Positions 1 to 10,324 of a DNA stretch of 64,000 nt are shown here, piece after piece. Within the stretch, counting starts at the first letter, position 1, and each line of letters opens with the position of its first letter. The stretch is from Paraphysomonas bandaiensis (lineage: Eukaryota > Chrysophyceae): contig CBFFRP010000358.1 in NCBI GenBank assembly GCA_965644295.1, positions 124,001 through 188,000 of the forward strand, given 5' to 3'. Made by a program: the position numbers and the translations under genes. The notes beneath the pieces are model-generated. The model did no database searches, was not told the origin of the DNA, and saw nothing but the letters and a program-made list of their open reading frames with translations.

Positions 1-922
1 TAGCCCCGTGCGCGAGGCGCTACCCACACCTGAACAAGACGTCAGCGCTGTACGAGGTAATTTTGTGAATGCAATATATATAAATTACGAAGTCATATGT
101 CGTTGAGTATAAAAATTAGAATAAATACATTGGAAATGTTAGTTGTTATTAACTGCGAATTTAGGTACCACTCCGCCGTCCTGCTCACGAAATCTTCTCT
201 CGACTTCTCGTCCCCAAGCTACCACTCACCCTCTCCCCATACCTTCTACTCGTTCGATGGCCCCACAGCCTCTATCGAACTCAGTATTAACTGTTTGTAT
301 TCCTGCAAACAAACGACTATGTGAAAATGAATGCATAGTTGATCTTGTGGCATACAATAAGAGTTTAGGACGCTTCAGATACGCCTGTGAAGATAGGGTG
401 GTTCTTAAGAAGTATGGAGCAATCAAAGAGAACCAAAATAACCCATCGGTTGAGTCGCAGTATGTAAGTTCTTATTTTCAGCAGTGGTGTATTTGCGTTT
501 TATATTTAGGAGTTATTTGTATCTAACTCTCAGATTAGCGAAGTGCATGGAATATCTTGTATCTATGATTATTTATTTCGTTATTGTATCGCAGTGGATA
601 TAGGCTCATATAATTCTTGTGCAGGGCGCCATAGTTGGCTGTAAAAACAGTACTGATACGATCATCCCATACAAGTGGTTAAATGTGAGTCGAGCTTTCT
701 GTCACTGTGCAATCCGTGTGTAATGTTTAGTTTATATTTACTGCCTCAGTTTAGTAAGTGCCAGAAAACTGCATCCTCTATTCTAAAATATATTTATGAC
801 ATCCTTGTGTAACATTTGTTTAGGTTGAGTGGGATCTATTGGATGACATATTCTCATCTGTTAACCCATGGGAAGTGTCTCTTGTGAACTCGTCGAAAGG
901 AAAGAAAGATCTAGTACAGTGA
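1..922 (+). CDS. 3' end of a multi-exon gene with a PWE-type C-terminal module (partial)
   Basis: The last four exons can be read as 2-56, 165-463, 625-684 and 824-922, joined in frame by GT-AG introns and ending in TGA at 920-922. The second exon starts with a Pro/Ser/Thr-rich linker. The end reads KWLNVEWD followed about 13 residues later by VNPWEV. This spacing recalls the module after the WD repeats of BRWD/PHIP proteins and also the PWE segment of plant ARF proteins, but no bromodomain follows and the gene stops soon after. The 5' part lies outside the window. Family unassigned; the exon model is more certain than the domain guess. Confidence 0.5.
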
Positions 923-1449
923 TACTGGGTGTGCTACTTTTAACTAGGAATTATTGAGCTAGAAATATTTTGTATTATACACTCTTTGTTACAATAATAA
1001 TAAATAAAGCATTTTATCTGAACATATATTCATTGTGGGGTGAAACATACAAAAATACATCACCTACGGTATTATATATAACATAAATAATTACACAATT
1101 TTCTTATACCAGCACTATGATGGGGATACTATGTAATTCAGTTAACTATAAATTTAATATTAAAGTATTTTCTGCAGCCGGGACGTCCCCTCATTTTCAT
1201 ATTCAGAAGCTATGCACATCGCTGTGTGTAGTTAGAATTTAGAATTATACGGCGTATTTATAAATAATTGGGGGGCAATAGAGTGTCAGGTGGAAATCAA
1301 ATATCTTACTTCGTGTCCTATATAAAAGTAAATATACGAAGTAGAGCGAATAAGTTCATACATATCTTTTAAACATTCACTCCTACAAACATACTGCACT
1401 GATACATATTAGTGTGTGTGTAATGTAACTAAAAATAAAATATATTTCA
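923..1449. other. Intergenic region between convergent 3' ends
   Basis: AT-rich spacer between the plus-strand gene ending at 922 and the minus-strand CHIC-type gene ending at 1450. An AATAAA-like poly(A) signal lies near 999-1008. I see no other gene or repeat. Confidence 0.6.
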
Positions 1450-1863
1450 TCAGACGCAACTCTTCTGACTCGGAATTTCAATGACTATCCAGCTATTGCA
1501 GCAGGTCTTGTGGAGACTCCACTGTATTCCTCTATCGTAGTATTTAGGAGACATACTCACTTGATCGAGTTCATTAATGAGGCGCTGCTCTGCTCGAGAT
1601 ATACAAACTCTTGGACAAAACAGCGACGCACCCAAACTACACGGAGCACACGCATAGCCAAACACGTAGCACATCGTGCACGGCCAGAACTCGGCAATAG
1701 CTTCATTTATCTTCTCCATGCTCCTCTCAAAGTCAGATTGAGAGATGTGACCGTTGAGTTCAGCGGGATACGCGGAGTCATAACTGCTCGATATGCCTGA
1801 CAAGAACTTGAGTCCAACTGCTCTGCACCGCACAGTTACCACACCCTTTCCAGATGATGACAT
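1450..1863 (-). CDS. CHIC / golgin-A7 (ERF4) family protein, 137 aa
   Basis: Single exon, 137 residues, starting at the ATG complementary to 1861-1863; the frame stays open upstream only because the tandem repeat has no stops. The order YPAEL - ISQSDFE - a Cys-rich hydrophobic stretch (CTMCYVFGYACAPCSLG) - VCISR - IQWSLHKT - IVIEIP follows the CHIC1/CHIC2 and golgin-A7 domain. Family members are palmitoylated peripheral membrane proteins of the Golgi and vesicles, and golgin-A7 is a cofactor of DHHC palmitoyl-transferases. Human CHIC2 is about 165 and golgin-A7 137 residues, so the length fits. It is head-to-head with CLN3, and a 0.5 kb TACA array begins about 50 bases upstream of its start. 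Confidence 0.8.
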   Translation of the reverse strand: MSSSGKGVVTVRCRAVGLKFLSGISSSYDSAYPAELNGHISQSDFERSMEKINEAIAEFWPCTMCYVFGYACAPCSLGASLFCPRVCISRAEQRLINELDQVSMSPKYYDRGIQWSLHKTCCNSWIVIEIPSQKSCV

Positions 1864-2449
1864 CAATTCAACTAGAAGGAAGAAGGATGAACTACCCTCA
1901 TAACAACTTCCTGCTATACATACATACATACATACATACATACATACATACATACATACATACATACATACATACATACATACATACATACATACATACA
2001 TACATACATACATACATACATACATACATACATACATACATACATACATACATACATACATACATACATACATACATACATACATACATACATACATACA
2101 TACATACATACATACATACATACATACATACATACATACATACATACATACATACCTACATACCTACATACCTACATACCTACATACCTACATACATACC
2201 TACATACATACATACATACATACATACATACATACATACATACATACATACATACAGACATACATACATACATACATACATACATACATACATACATACA
2301 TACATACATACATACATACATACATACATACATACATACATACATACATACATACATACATACATACATACATACATACATACATACATACATACATACA
2401 TACATACATACATACATGCATACAAAGCAGTCTGTACATATCTAGTTCC
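1864..2449. promoter_or_regulatory. Divergent promoter interval CHIC / CLN3
   Basis: 586 bases separate the two start codons. About 508 of them are a TACA tandem array, leaving roughly 50 unique bases on the CHIC side and 25 on the CLN3 side. Both promoters must therefore lie in or extremely close to the array. Promoter activity is inferred from position only. Confidence 0.55.
1917..2424. repeat. (TACA)n / (TATG)n tetranucleotide array, about 508 bp
   Basis: About 127 units of TACA on the plus strand. A variant block at roughly 2152-2200 reads CCTACATA repeatedly, and one CAGACATAC lies near 2255. The array is a perfect pyrimidine-purine alternation and has no stop codon in any frame on either strand, so it yields spurious MYVC and YIHT repeat ORFs. 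Confidence 0.95.
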
Positions 2450-3926
2450 ATGCCTCCATCGCAGTCTTGTGGTCCAGTGTCGTCACCTGAGGGAAAGTGT
2501 CGCTCTGGCATGACTCCGGTTGAGATATTTGGATTTTTTCTGGCGGGTTTGTTCAACAATTCCTCGTATGTTATCATGATAGCGGGGGCCAAGAACATCG
2601 CGCCTAGTATGGTCGGTTTAGTGTAAGTGATAATGTATATCTTTGTGTTGGTGTTACGGTTGCTGTGTAGGTATGTATGTAATGTGGTTCCATCCTTTGC
2701 AGTGAAGTTGACGGGTCCCTACTGGTTCCATATGGTGTCATACAAGTACCGTATGCTAATAGCTGTTGCGCTTATGGCGTTATCGTTTATTGTGGTGGCT
2801 ATCGGTGGAATCACTGATAATCTCGGTCTGCAGCTGCTTGGCGTTATATTTGGATCCACTCAGTCAGGATTCGGCGAGGCCTCATATCTGGCTTTGACAG
2901 CTTTCTACGACTCTCGTGTTGCTCTCACGGCGTGGTCAAGTGGTACTGGATGTGCTGGGATATTTGGATACGCTTGGGTCATTATTTTTATAGAAGGATT
3001 TGGAGCGAGCTTTCAATTGACTCTTTTCTGTGCTCTTGTTATTCCAGTATTATTCTGGGCCAACTTCTTAGTGTGCATGAATGTTCCGCATATTAAAAGA
3101 GAGGTGCAGAGGAATCTTTCCTTAGACGAGCCTGTAGTAGCTTTCGGACTTTCTGCTGATAGTGCAAGTACTATGGGAAACCCTATACATGGAAGCACAG
3201 CTCTCAGTGATTCGACCGGTGATTGCAAGAGAACAGGAAATACAATAGTGAATGCCGAGAATACAGTTAACACTGTGGCATCTAATATCTACTCTACCAA
3301 GCAGGAGGGAGATTCATCTGAGGTGGATTTATCAGCAGCTGCAGCCGTCATGTCTATGCGAGAGCGTATTCAAGCCACACTATCTCTGTGGCCGTATATG
3401 GTTCCTCTATTCCTAGTATATTTTGCAGAATATGCTATGCAGAGTGGAGTGTGGGCTGCAATGGGCTTCCCCGTCCATAATAGTAATGCACGAGATAAGT
3501 TTTATGAGTACAGGTAAGTCATGTTGTTTTATTTTCTTTTCTTTATGTATTGTTTATAGCAACTGGATGTATCAAGCCGGTGTGTTGGTGAGCCGCTCTT
3601 CAGGTACTGTATGGCGTGCAAACATGACCTCCTTGTGGGTGATGCCTTTTCTTCAAGTCACACTCCTACTCTTCTTTGTTCTTGATGCGTATTATATGTT
3701 CTGGTATGATTGGTCTATTCTAATAGCATGTTTTGTTGTGGGTTTATTGGGTGGTGCCGTGTATGTGAATGGATTTTCTTTGATAGCCGAAAATGTTCGT
3801 CCTCATTTGAAAGAATTTTCTTTGTCAGCTGCAAGTATTGCTGATAGTGTTGGCATTGCACTCTCGAATGTAGCTGGAATATTCATTCAGCGTGCGTTAT
3901 ATGACTATCATGGGCTATCTGACTAG
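2450..3926 (+). CDS. CLN3: CLN3 / battenin-like lysosomal membrane protein
   Basis: Exons 2450-2622, 2671-3513 and 3560-3926 give 460 residues (human CLN3 has 438). Family signatures in order: GLFNNSSYVIM near residue 32, VVPSFAVKLTGPYWFH, GFGEASYLALTAFYDSR, WSSGTGCAGIFGYAW, a hydrophilic loop of about 100 residues before YFAEYAMQSGVW, YQAGVLVSRSS, LLGGAAYVN-like LLGGAVYVN and a final EFSLSAASIADSVGIALSN. It has about ten or eleven hydrophobic segments. CLN3 proteins sit in the lysosome or vacuole membrane and are implicated in pH homeostasis and glycerophosphodiester export. The start is the first ATG in frame after the repeat array. Introns are 48 and 46 bases. Confidence 0.93.
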
Positions 3927-4059
3927 GTGATGAAAATTATAATATACATGGCTTTCAATAAAGCATAAATAAATAATAGTGTAGAATAGGCCATTACTCT
4001 GCTTCTTTGAATTGAATAGCATGTAATACCAGGGAATGCAGATTTCAGCTTGTTAGTAG
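3927..4059. other. Spacer downstream of CLN3
   Basis: AT-rich 3' flank with the likely CLN3 polyadenylation region (AATAAA-like hexamers near 3957-3972). It leads directly into the diverged tandem duplication. Confidence 0.5.
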
Positions 4060-4640
4060 TAATAATAAGAATGTTGAGATTATTAGAATGTAAAGTGATA
4101 AACACAGTAACGTATAAAAGTGAATAATAATGCAGAACATTACTATCACACACAACGGAATAGTAATATAACTGACAATATGATGATCATTATGATGACG
4201 ATCAAGTATCTTCAAGAGATACGTCAATTATTTCATTGAACATTATATTTCACGTATACTATCTTAAAGTAAGATGAATCCTAATACTTGTAATCCACAC
4301 ATTATAAATTAATACACTTTTTTCATCGTCACTACGCACTACCAATCAATATTACCAGTTCTTAATATAAATAAAGAATTGATCTTTATAATAGTAAAAC
4401 AATGTTGTGATTATTAGAGAGTAAGTAATGAACACGATAGAATGAAAATTATGAATAACAATATAGAACGTACTATCATGCACAACGGAATAGTTAGAAG
4501 TGTAACTGATAATGACGACGTTATGATGACGATCACGTATCTTCGACAGATACTCTCTCTAATTCAGTTCATGGTATATTTCATTGAACATTATAACTCA
4601 CAGATACAATCATGTATTAAGCTGAATCCTAATAATATAT
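4060..4640. repeat. Two diverged tandem copies of a non-coding unit, about 340 bp apart
   Basis: Copy A (about 4060-4290) and copy B (about 4395-4640) share many blocks in the same order and orientation: GATTATTAGA, CACAACGGAATAG, TATGATGACGATCA, TATTTCATTGAACATTATA and GAATCCTAATA. Neither copy has a convincing coding frame. This is an old local duplication or two degenerate copies of one repeat. Confidence 0.7.
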
Positions 4641-5104
4641 TTCAGTTTCACTAATATATTTTCTATTATTTTATTAATTTGCATTAATACAGAGCATCCC
4701 ACTCCTCTAATCTCTAATCCATCATATAGCTTGCCAACAAGCGTATTATTATATACTATGTTCTTCTTGTGAGCTGTGTCAACTGAATACTCTTATCCCC
4801 GTAGCAAGATCTTATTCACCCTACCAATAATAATGATATCCTGTAACTCTATCTTTAGCTCTTCTTCCATAATAATATTGACAAGTAACTATAAACTATA
4901 CACCCTCACCAAAGTCGGACTCGCACCTTTTCGTGGTGTTCTGGGGGATAAGTACCGGAGAGATTCACTCTGGGAAACTAACGTGAGCCGCAAGCATAGT
5001 CAGCAGATAATGTTCTGCCCACTCATAGCCGAATGCTTGTGTGATACAAGGGACACCAATAAGTGTCACTTGTATAGACGTCTTTGGGTCCTGACGAATA
5101 AACA
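4641..5104. other. AT-rich intergenic sequence
   Basis: No gene or clear repeat seen. The short open frame from 4776 does not resemble a protein and runs into repeat sequence. Confidence 0.5.
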
Positions 5105-5222
5105 GGCATCCGGGAATGGGCCCACCACAAGGGCATCCGGGACGGGGCCGAACTGAAGGGTAACCGGGGTATTGGGCTGCCTGCTGAAGTCAAGCATCCG
5201 GGATGTTCACCTTAAGGACCCA
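5105..5222 (+). repeat. Left arm of an inverted repeat with GC-rich CATCCGGG motifs
   Basis: GC-rich block with three CATCCGGG-type motifs. Its right half (GGTATTGG, CTGAAGTCAAGCATCCGGG, GTTCACCTT) returns in inverted orientation at about 5870-5965. Probably retroelement sequence next to the LTR-like repeat that follows. Confidence 0.75.
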
Positions 5223-5225
5223 GAA

Positions 5226-5274
5226 CGGAAGTGGTCGCACCTTGGTGCTTGCGGCGACGCACAAGCAGCTTCCG
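5226..5274 (+). other. Conserved hairpin with GNRA tetraloop (copy 1)
   Basis: Outer stem CGGAAG (5226-5231) with CTTCCG (5269-5274). Inner stem TGCTTG (5246-5251) with CAAGCA (5262-5267), closed by two C-G pairs around the loop GCGA (5254-5257), a GNRA tetraloop. Between the strands lies the palindrome GCACCTTGGTGC. Copy 2 at 19803-19851 keeps the fold with a compensatory change in the outer stem. Confidence 0.65.
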
Positions 5275-5425
5275 TAGCGTTAAATAGTACGATAATAGAG
5301 TTTGTACTGATAAGTTACAGGTAGAGGTCTAACTAGGTTGACTAGCATTCGTCTAGCTACTGAATCGGTGCAGGCTTTTAACGCCTATTGCTAAATAAAA
5401 GACTTTCAATATAACTATACATCTA
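5226..5425 (+). mobile_element. LTR-like repeat fragment with conserved hairpin (copy 1)
   Basis: It shares with 19795-19948 a 5' block of about 50 bases (the hairpin), then a less conserved AT-rich part, a GC(T)TATTGC motif, an AATAAAA signal and an end in TACA. The order hairpin, poly(A)-like signal, CA end resembles an LTR. In copy 2 the end is followed by TGGCACCC, which looks like a primer binding site. No protein-coding part is attached here. Confidence 0.55.
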
Positions 5426-6749
5426 TGACTAAACTACAAGACTTAGTAACTTTACAAGTTAAGAATTGAAGCTTCTAATCGATATATAGTTATTGGATAC
5501 CTTCGATTTCATGCCCAAAGTAAAGGCCTGAAGGAATGACCATTCTCCATATACTGACATATAACATAGTGTAAGTTGAACAACTTAACTTTTAAACTCA
5601 CTCAATGATCAATTATTAAATTATGATAAACATCTCTTATCATTTACTGTCATTCACTGAATATATATCGTTCACTACTACTAACTAATATGATCCGATC
5701 TTATGCAGTCACTTTTCAGTTTCACATAACATATATTAGATACCATAACATCTTATATAGTAACTGTTCATAAAATACTGTTTTCAGCTCCTGTGTTATT
5801 CAGGTACGTTCACAACTCAAGAAACACCTTAAAATATAGCTATATATGCACAACTCAACACTTCGCCCCCTGTCCTGAAGGTGAACAGCCCGGATGCTTG
5901 ACTTCAGTAGGTAGTCCAATACCCCGGATTCATTTGAGGTGGACCCATCCCCGGATATTATTACTTTGACTTCTCGTATATGACATCACAGGATGATTTT
6001 TTGTAATGATGATGTGCGCTGACAACGTGTCGAAGTGTTGAGATTGTACCGTGTTGTCGATTGTCGAGATACGAGGGTGTTAATTGGTATAAACAAGCAC
6101 ACATATACTACATCATCAGCCCTATCGTTATCAGCGAAACTATGCATATCTAATGTTCTAATGTAGATCCACTAATTCGGATTCCTTTCCTGAGTGTTCC
6201 CCTGGCATAATGTAACAAGTAAGCCATAAGCGTACACACATACTGTGTCCAAAAAGAAAAATATGGAGAATGCGAAACATGAAGTACTTATCAATTACAA
6301 CAAAAGGTGTATCAATTCCATCGTATACAAAAATATGAAACTCATACAGAGGATAAGAAGATATCTCTAGAAAAGTTAGATTGGTATAAAACTAATAAAA
6401 TTGGACAGTATATGCCCTACTGTCATCATATGAAACAACAATAATATAAATCTAGACCATATAAACACCATAAAACATATCAAGTATGCGACTTAATTCA
6501 TCAATAGACCGACGTAATATTAAGGTAGCATTCTCATGGAGACCAAATTAGAAAAAACAGCACATAAATAAAAGGAATATTCCGTCGGAGAACATACATA
6601 CCAGAGAAACGAAACAGTGGGGTAACATGAATACAGAGTATTAAAACTTCCCAGAGTTGAATTCAACATAACCCATACTCGGGTTTTAGTAACACGATGA
6701 TAGACAGCTCAAAACGTTCAACTGAACCAAGCCGCTTTGAGAGTATAAG
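5426..6749. other. Gene-free AT-rich region with retroelement debris
   Basis: Apart from the inverted repeat at 5870-5965 and the 12-bp inverted pair at 5854-5865 and 6031-6042, I see no gene. It ends at the stop codon of the minus-strand unknown gene. Confidence 0.5.
5870..5965 (-). repeat. Right arm of the CATCCGGG inverted repeat, beside a minus-strand LTR-like start
   Basis: Inverted counterpart of 5105-5222. On the minus strand the block continues as a purine-rich run (CAGGGGGCGAAG) directly followed by TGTTGAG, which looks like a polypurine tract plus LTR start pointing left. The 12-mer CTCAACACTTCG (5854-5865) is also repeated in inverse at 6031-6042. Confidence 0.6.
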
Positions 6750-7888
6750 TTATCGAGGAAGGGAAGTTATTGGAGTAGTCGGAAGTGGTATGAACACCCT
6801 AACAGGTTCAGGTTTACTCAATGAGAAAGGTGTAATGCGCGGGTCATCGTTTTGATTGGGCGTAGTAAAAGTTGAACCTGTACCGGTCTTCCTTACACAG
6901 ACAACAATCCTGTGATACACAAAATTACAAAAGTAGACAGTATAGCACTACGGTTTCGTGATGGCAAGGCGTTGCTAACAATTCATTTCTACTGTGACAG
7001 TATACACCATATAATGAATTACCTCCATGCCGTATCGCTAGGGTAGTATTTCCCCTGGATCCTACTTTTCTTGAGTGATATATCCTCATGAAAGCATGAG
7101 AATCCTTCGATCACGACCTCTACTTCATTCATACCATATTCGGATATTGTGCTTCTTATCACGCCTGAGACCCTATTTGAGAGTACTCCTAGTGGTCCTA
7201 ATGGTCCAATCACCTCAATTGGAGCACAGCCGTCGGGGATGGATACCTTGAGTGGGCCATGAGAGGATAGTTGGACATTTCGACAGCAGTAGTATCCTTT
7301 CGGATACTCTGGCTCGATGCCTTTGTGCCAGGTGAAGAGCCCACATTCAGTACAGTGATCAGCAGTGTGCGATAAAGTAGTAGGTATTTTTTCGATGACT
7401 TGCTTGATTGAAGTTCGCTTTGGCGTCAATTCAGAAAAGCGGGATGGCCATACGGGCACAGGACGAGTCTTAGGAGGTGTTGGAGCCGAAGCACGAATCG
7501 GAGTAACAACCGGTACAAATGGCTTCAAGGCGGCATTATATTCAGCTGCCCACTACAAGAAAAAACCATTCAAATATGAGTCGAATAACACACCGATGAG
7601 CTCTACCTTATAGAGGGCGAGGGACTTGAGGGGCATCAAGGAGTCGATCAGATCAGACGCAGCGATATCGGGAGAGGTGGCTGCAGTGTGGAGGCACATG
7701 CGTTTAGTGGGTCTTGAGGCATCTAGATCATCAACGATACAGCGGGGTGGGGAGATCATCGCAGGTGTTGGAGTTGTTATTATTGTGAGGGAGTTCTGTA
7801 GCCGAACACTCTGTGGCGATAAAAGATACGACCGATACCACAGTATCTTCTGTTTGTTGTGAGGGGTTGGACAGAATGGCAAATCCAA
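6750..7888 (-). CDS. Unknown protein, Pro-rich with a CxxC...CC cysteine cluster
   Basis: Three exons fit in frame on the minus strand: 7607-7888, 7023-7552 and 6750-6909, with introns of 54 and 113 bases. The last exon was found by following the donor at 7022, and the phase closes exactly. The model gives about 323 residues. Visible features: a Pro/Thr-rich segment (TPIRASAPTPPKTRPVPVW), then CTECG...YYCC, which could bind metal, a GPLGPLG turn, an acidic middle and a Pro/Thr-rich tail. I do not recognise the family. The 5' end is uncertain: the start may be the ATG at 7888, an internal Met (MISPPRC), or lie in a further upstream exon. It is head-to-head with the PhyH gene. Confidence 0.6.
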
Positions 7889-8372
7889 TGACCTCGGGCT
7901 ATAGACCGACCTCTATATATATGGGCTTGGACGGACAACTCCGAAATTACAGGCAGGTGATTTGTTCGCATACCTTCCACTCACACGCTTTATATTGCCT
8001 GAAAACCCTGTATTTTGGGTATTATTTCGGATATTTAGGGCCTAAGGGTTTAACATGTGTCCGAATGCGTACTTTTCTACACACTCAAAATTCCGCTGTA
8101 TATCTTTCCATATGTTGACAGTCAATCATCCCCCCCGTCCCATACTCAAACTAACTTCAACTGAATGTTGTCGGTGTATGTATGTCACTGTAGGAATGCT
8201 GTACTTCCGTATCCAGTATTCCTCTGTAGTTGTGGTATACGGATGCGTCCTGTTTATGTATGAAGTCAGAGCACTCGTGTGCACTTCACTGCGACGTGCT
8301 GCATGTAGCACTTCGGTGTCCTTCCACTCTGCACAGGATTCATATGCATAGCACACCATACCCTGCCATACC
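7889..8372. promoter_or_regulatory. Divergent promoter interval, unknown gene / PhyH
   Basis: About 484 bases between the two proposed starts. It contains GCTGTATA (near 8095) and GGTATACGG (near 8234) but no long repeat. Regulatory role inferred from the head-to-head layout. Confidence 0.4.
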
Positions 8373-9889
8373 ATGTCTTCGTTTATATCCTCTATGTTTG
8401 GCAGAGGTTCCAGCGCTCCTGCTCCCATCCCTCGAGCATCCCCAGCCTTCACCTCTCAAGATCCAGAGGAGATGTGGCGGTCGTTGTTGTCGGATGGATT
8501 CTGTGTGCTTCAAGGTTCATCTAAACGTTGTTCAATAGCACTGTATTCTGTGTGTTATGGCTGTAGTACAGTAGACTATGAGCGTATCATGAGGAGCCTC
8601 TGATGGGTGTGCAGGTGCTGTAGATAAGAAGGAGGTGGATGAGGCTCTGCGGGCGATCAACAGATCTCTTGGCTCTCATGTTCCCAATAGAGAGGACATG
8701 TGTCCAGACTGTAAAACTGCACCAGAGATCACTAATCTCTTCAACAAAAGCGCTGTCAAGGGCGCTCTGGACATGCTGTTAGGAAGCTACCACCCTGTTG
8801 GTGGAGGGCAGATTGCTCTGAGGTTTCCGGGAGATAATACTGTAGGTAGAGTGAGGCGATGTGCTTATATGTATTATACTCAATGAGTCGCTCTCAGGAC
8901 ACAATGAAGTTCCTCCTAATTGGCAAGATCATTGGCATATTGATGGCTTAGGAGACCATGCCAACAAGCAGAAAAGTTCCCTCTATGGAGATATATCTAA
9001 CTTCACAGCACTTGTTGGTATGGTAGTATACATTTGTTTTTCGATGTTCATCTGTGTGCTATGTGAATCGTTTCTCTGACTACATTATTCTATGAAACGC
9101 GTTTCCCTGCTCTAATGAGATATGTCACCTCTGCTTCAGCGTATTACATTATAATGTATACTGCAATGTAGGCGTGGTTCTTCAGGATGCCTGTGAGGAC
9201 TTTATGGGCAATCTCGTCGTCTACCCTGGGTCTCATATCGAGCTGCAGGAGTACTTCAAGGTGCGAATTTTGCGCTGCATATACCTCTGTTTTTTATTCG
9301 TATTTTTTATTGCAATATTTATGTTCACAGGCGAATGGCTTTGAGGACTTGTATACCCAGGGTGTATCAGGTTTGCCCCGAATGCGGTTTCAGAGAGGTC
9401 ATAGACAGCTTCATCTCAGGTATGATGTGTATGATAGCGGCGTGTATTCTGTTTTATAAATATACTCTAAACGTATAAGTATTGTGTCTGGCATAGTTGT
9501 ATTATGACTGTACTCTATGAGATTAATCAGTGTCTACGCTATATGATAGGGCTGGAGATGCTATAATTGCAAATTACTGTACAGCACACACTATCGCTCC
9601 TAACATCAGTCCTTATATCCGCTACTCGGTTTATTTCAGAGTAACCAGTAAAACGCACGGTAGTGGAAATCGCGGTCAATCCAGTGTGCATGTTAGAAGT
9701 GGAATGAAGCACAGACCGGAGAGTATGCTAGATGTATGGTGCGACTGGCCTGGACTGAAGAGACACATGACAGTTGCAACAGCAACCAGTCAGGCACAAG
9801 GGCAATTGCTCCATCGCCAGCAGCAGATAGAACTTGAAGAGGAAAGGCAGTTGAGAATTGTCCTCGAACGAAGCAAACATGACACCTGA
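8373..9889 (+). CDS. Phytanoyl-CoA dioxygenase (PhyH) family oxygenase, 336 aa
   Basis: Six exons (8373-8514, 8615-8845, 8898-9017, 9172-9260, 9331-9419, 9550-9889) total 1011 bases. PhyH enzymes are Fe(II)/2-oxoglutarate dioxygenases. The metal ligand pair is seen in HWHIDG near residue 137, and the distal motif reads CTAHTIAPNISPYIRYSVYFR: His as third iron ligand and Arg for 2-oxoglutarate, separated as in the family. VYPGSH lies between them. The length matches human PHYH (338), but I see no N-terminal PTS2 signal, and the C-terminus is a charged, probably coiled tail (IELEEERQLRIVLERSK). The substrate cannot be told: phytanoyl-CoA, another lipid or a small metabolite are all possible. 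Confidence 0.87.
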
Positions 9890-10225
9890 TGTATCATGCC
9901 ACCGCAACGAAGATATTTTCCAACGCTCTGGTCAAGTTTCTTGTGTATATGGTCAGATGTTATGAATCCGTACGGTTACAACCTGATATATAAATGGATT
10001 ACCAGCAATTTATAACCGTGCTGGTAAGGAATTTATGTAGTAGACTTTGCTTTCACAAGTTTTGTGTAATTAGATTTAAGTGTAGTGCTATCTTGACGTT
10101 ATGTCACTTGTCATTTGTGTAGTATATTAATACACTACGTTGTACCAGTTATCATCCCAACCTGCTTTGTTTTGATAGAATTTTGTGATAGTAGCCTAGT
10201 AACTATGTATTCTCTGTGTGCGTTT
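9890..10225. other. Spacer between PhyH and the Copia remnant
   Basis: AT-rich, no gene seen. It holds the PhyH 3' flank and then leads into the LTR-like direct repeat. Confidence 0.5.
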
Positions 10226-10324
10226 CCTATATTAGAATATGGATCTTATTCTAGTATATTCAGTATGTCACTTGAAGACAATGTACGAGAATACAGTGAA
10301 ATATAGTGATGTACAAATGCTATG

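Noticed and set aside
1898-2425. Long MYVC and YIHT repeat ORFs in all frames
   Set aside because: A tetranucleotide array without stop codons is open in all six frames; no start context or non-repeat domain supports translation.
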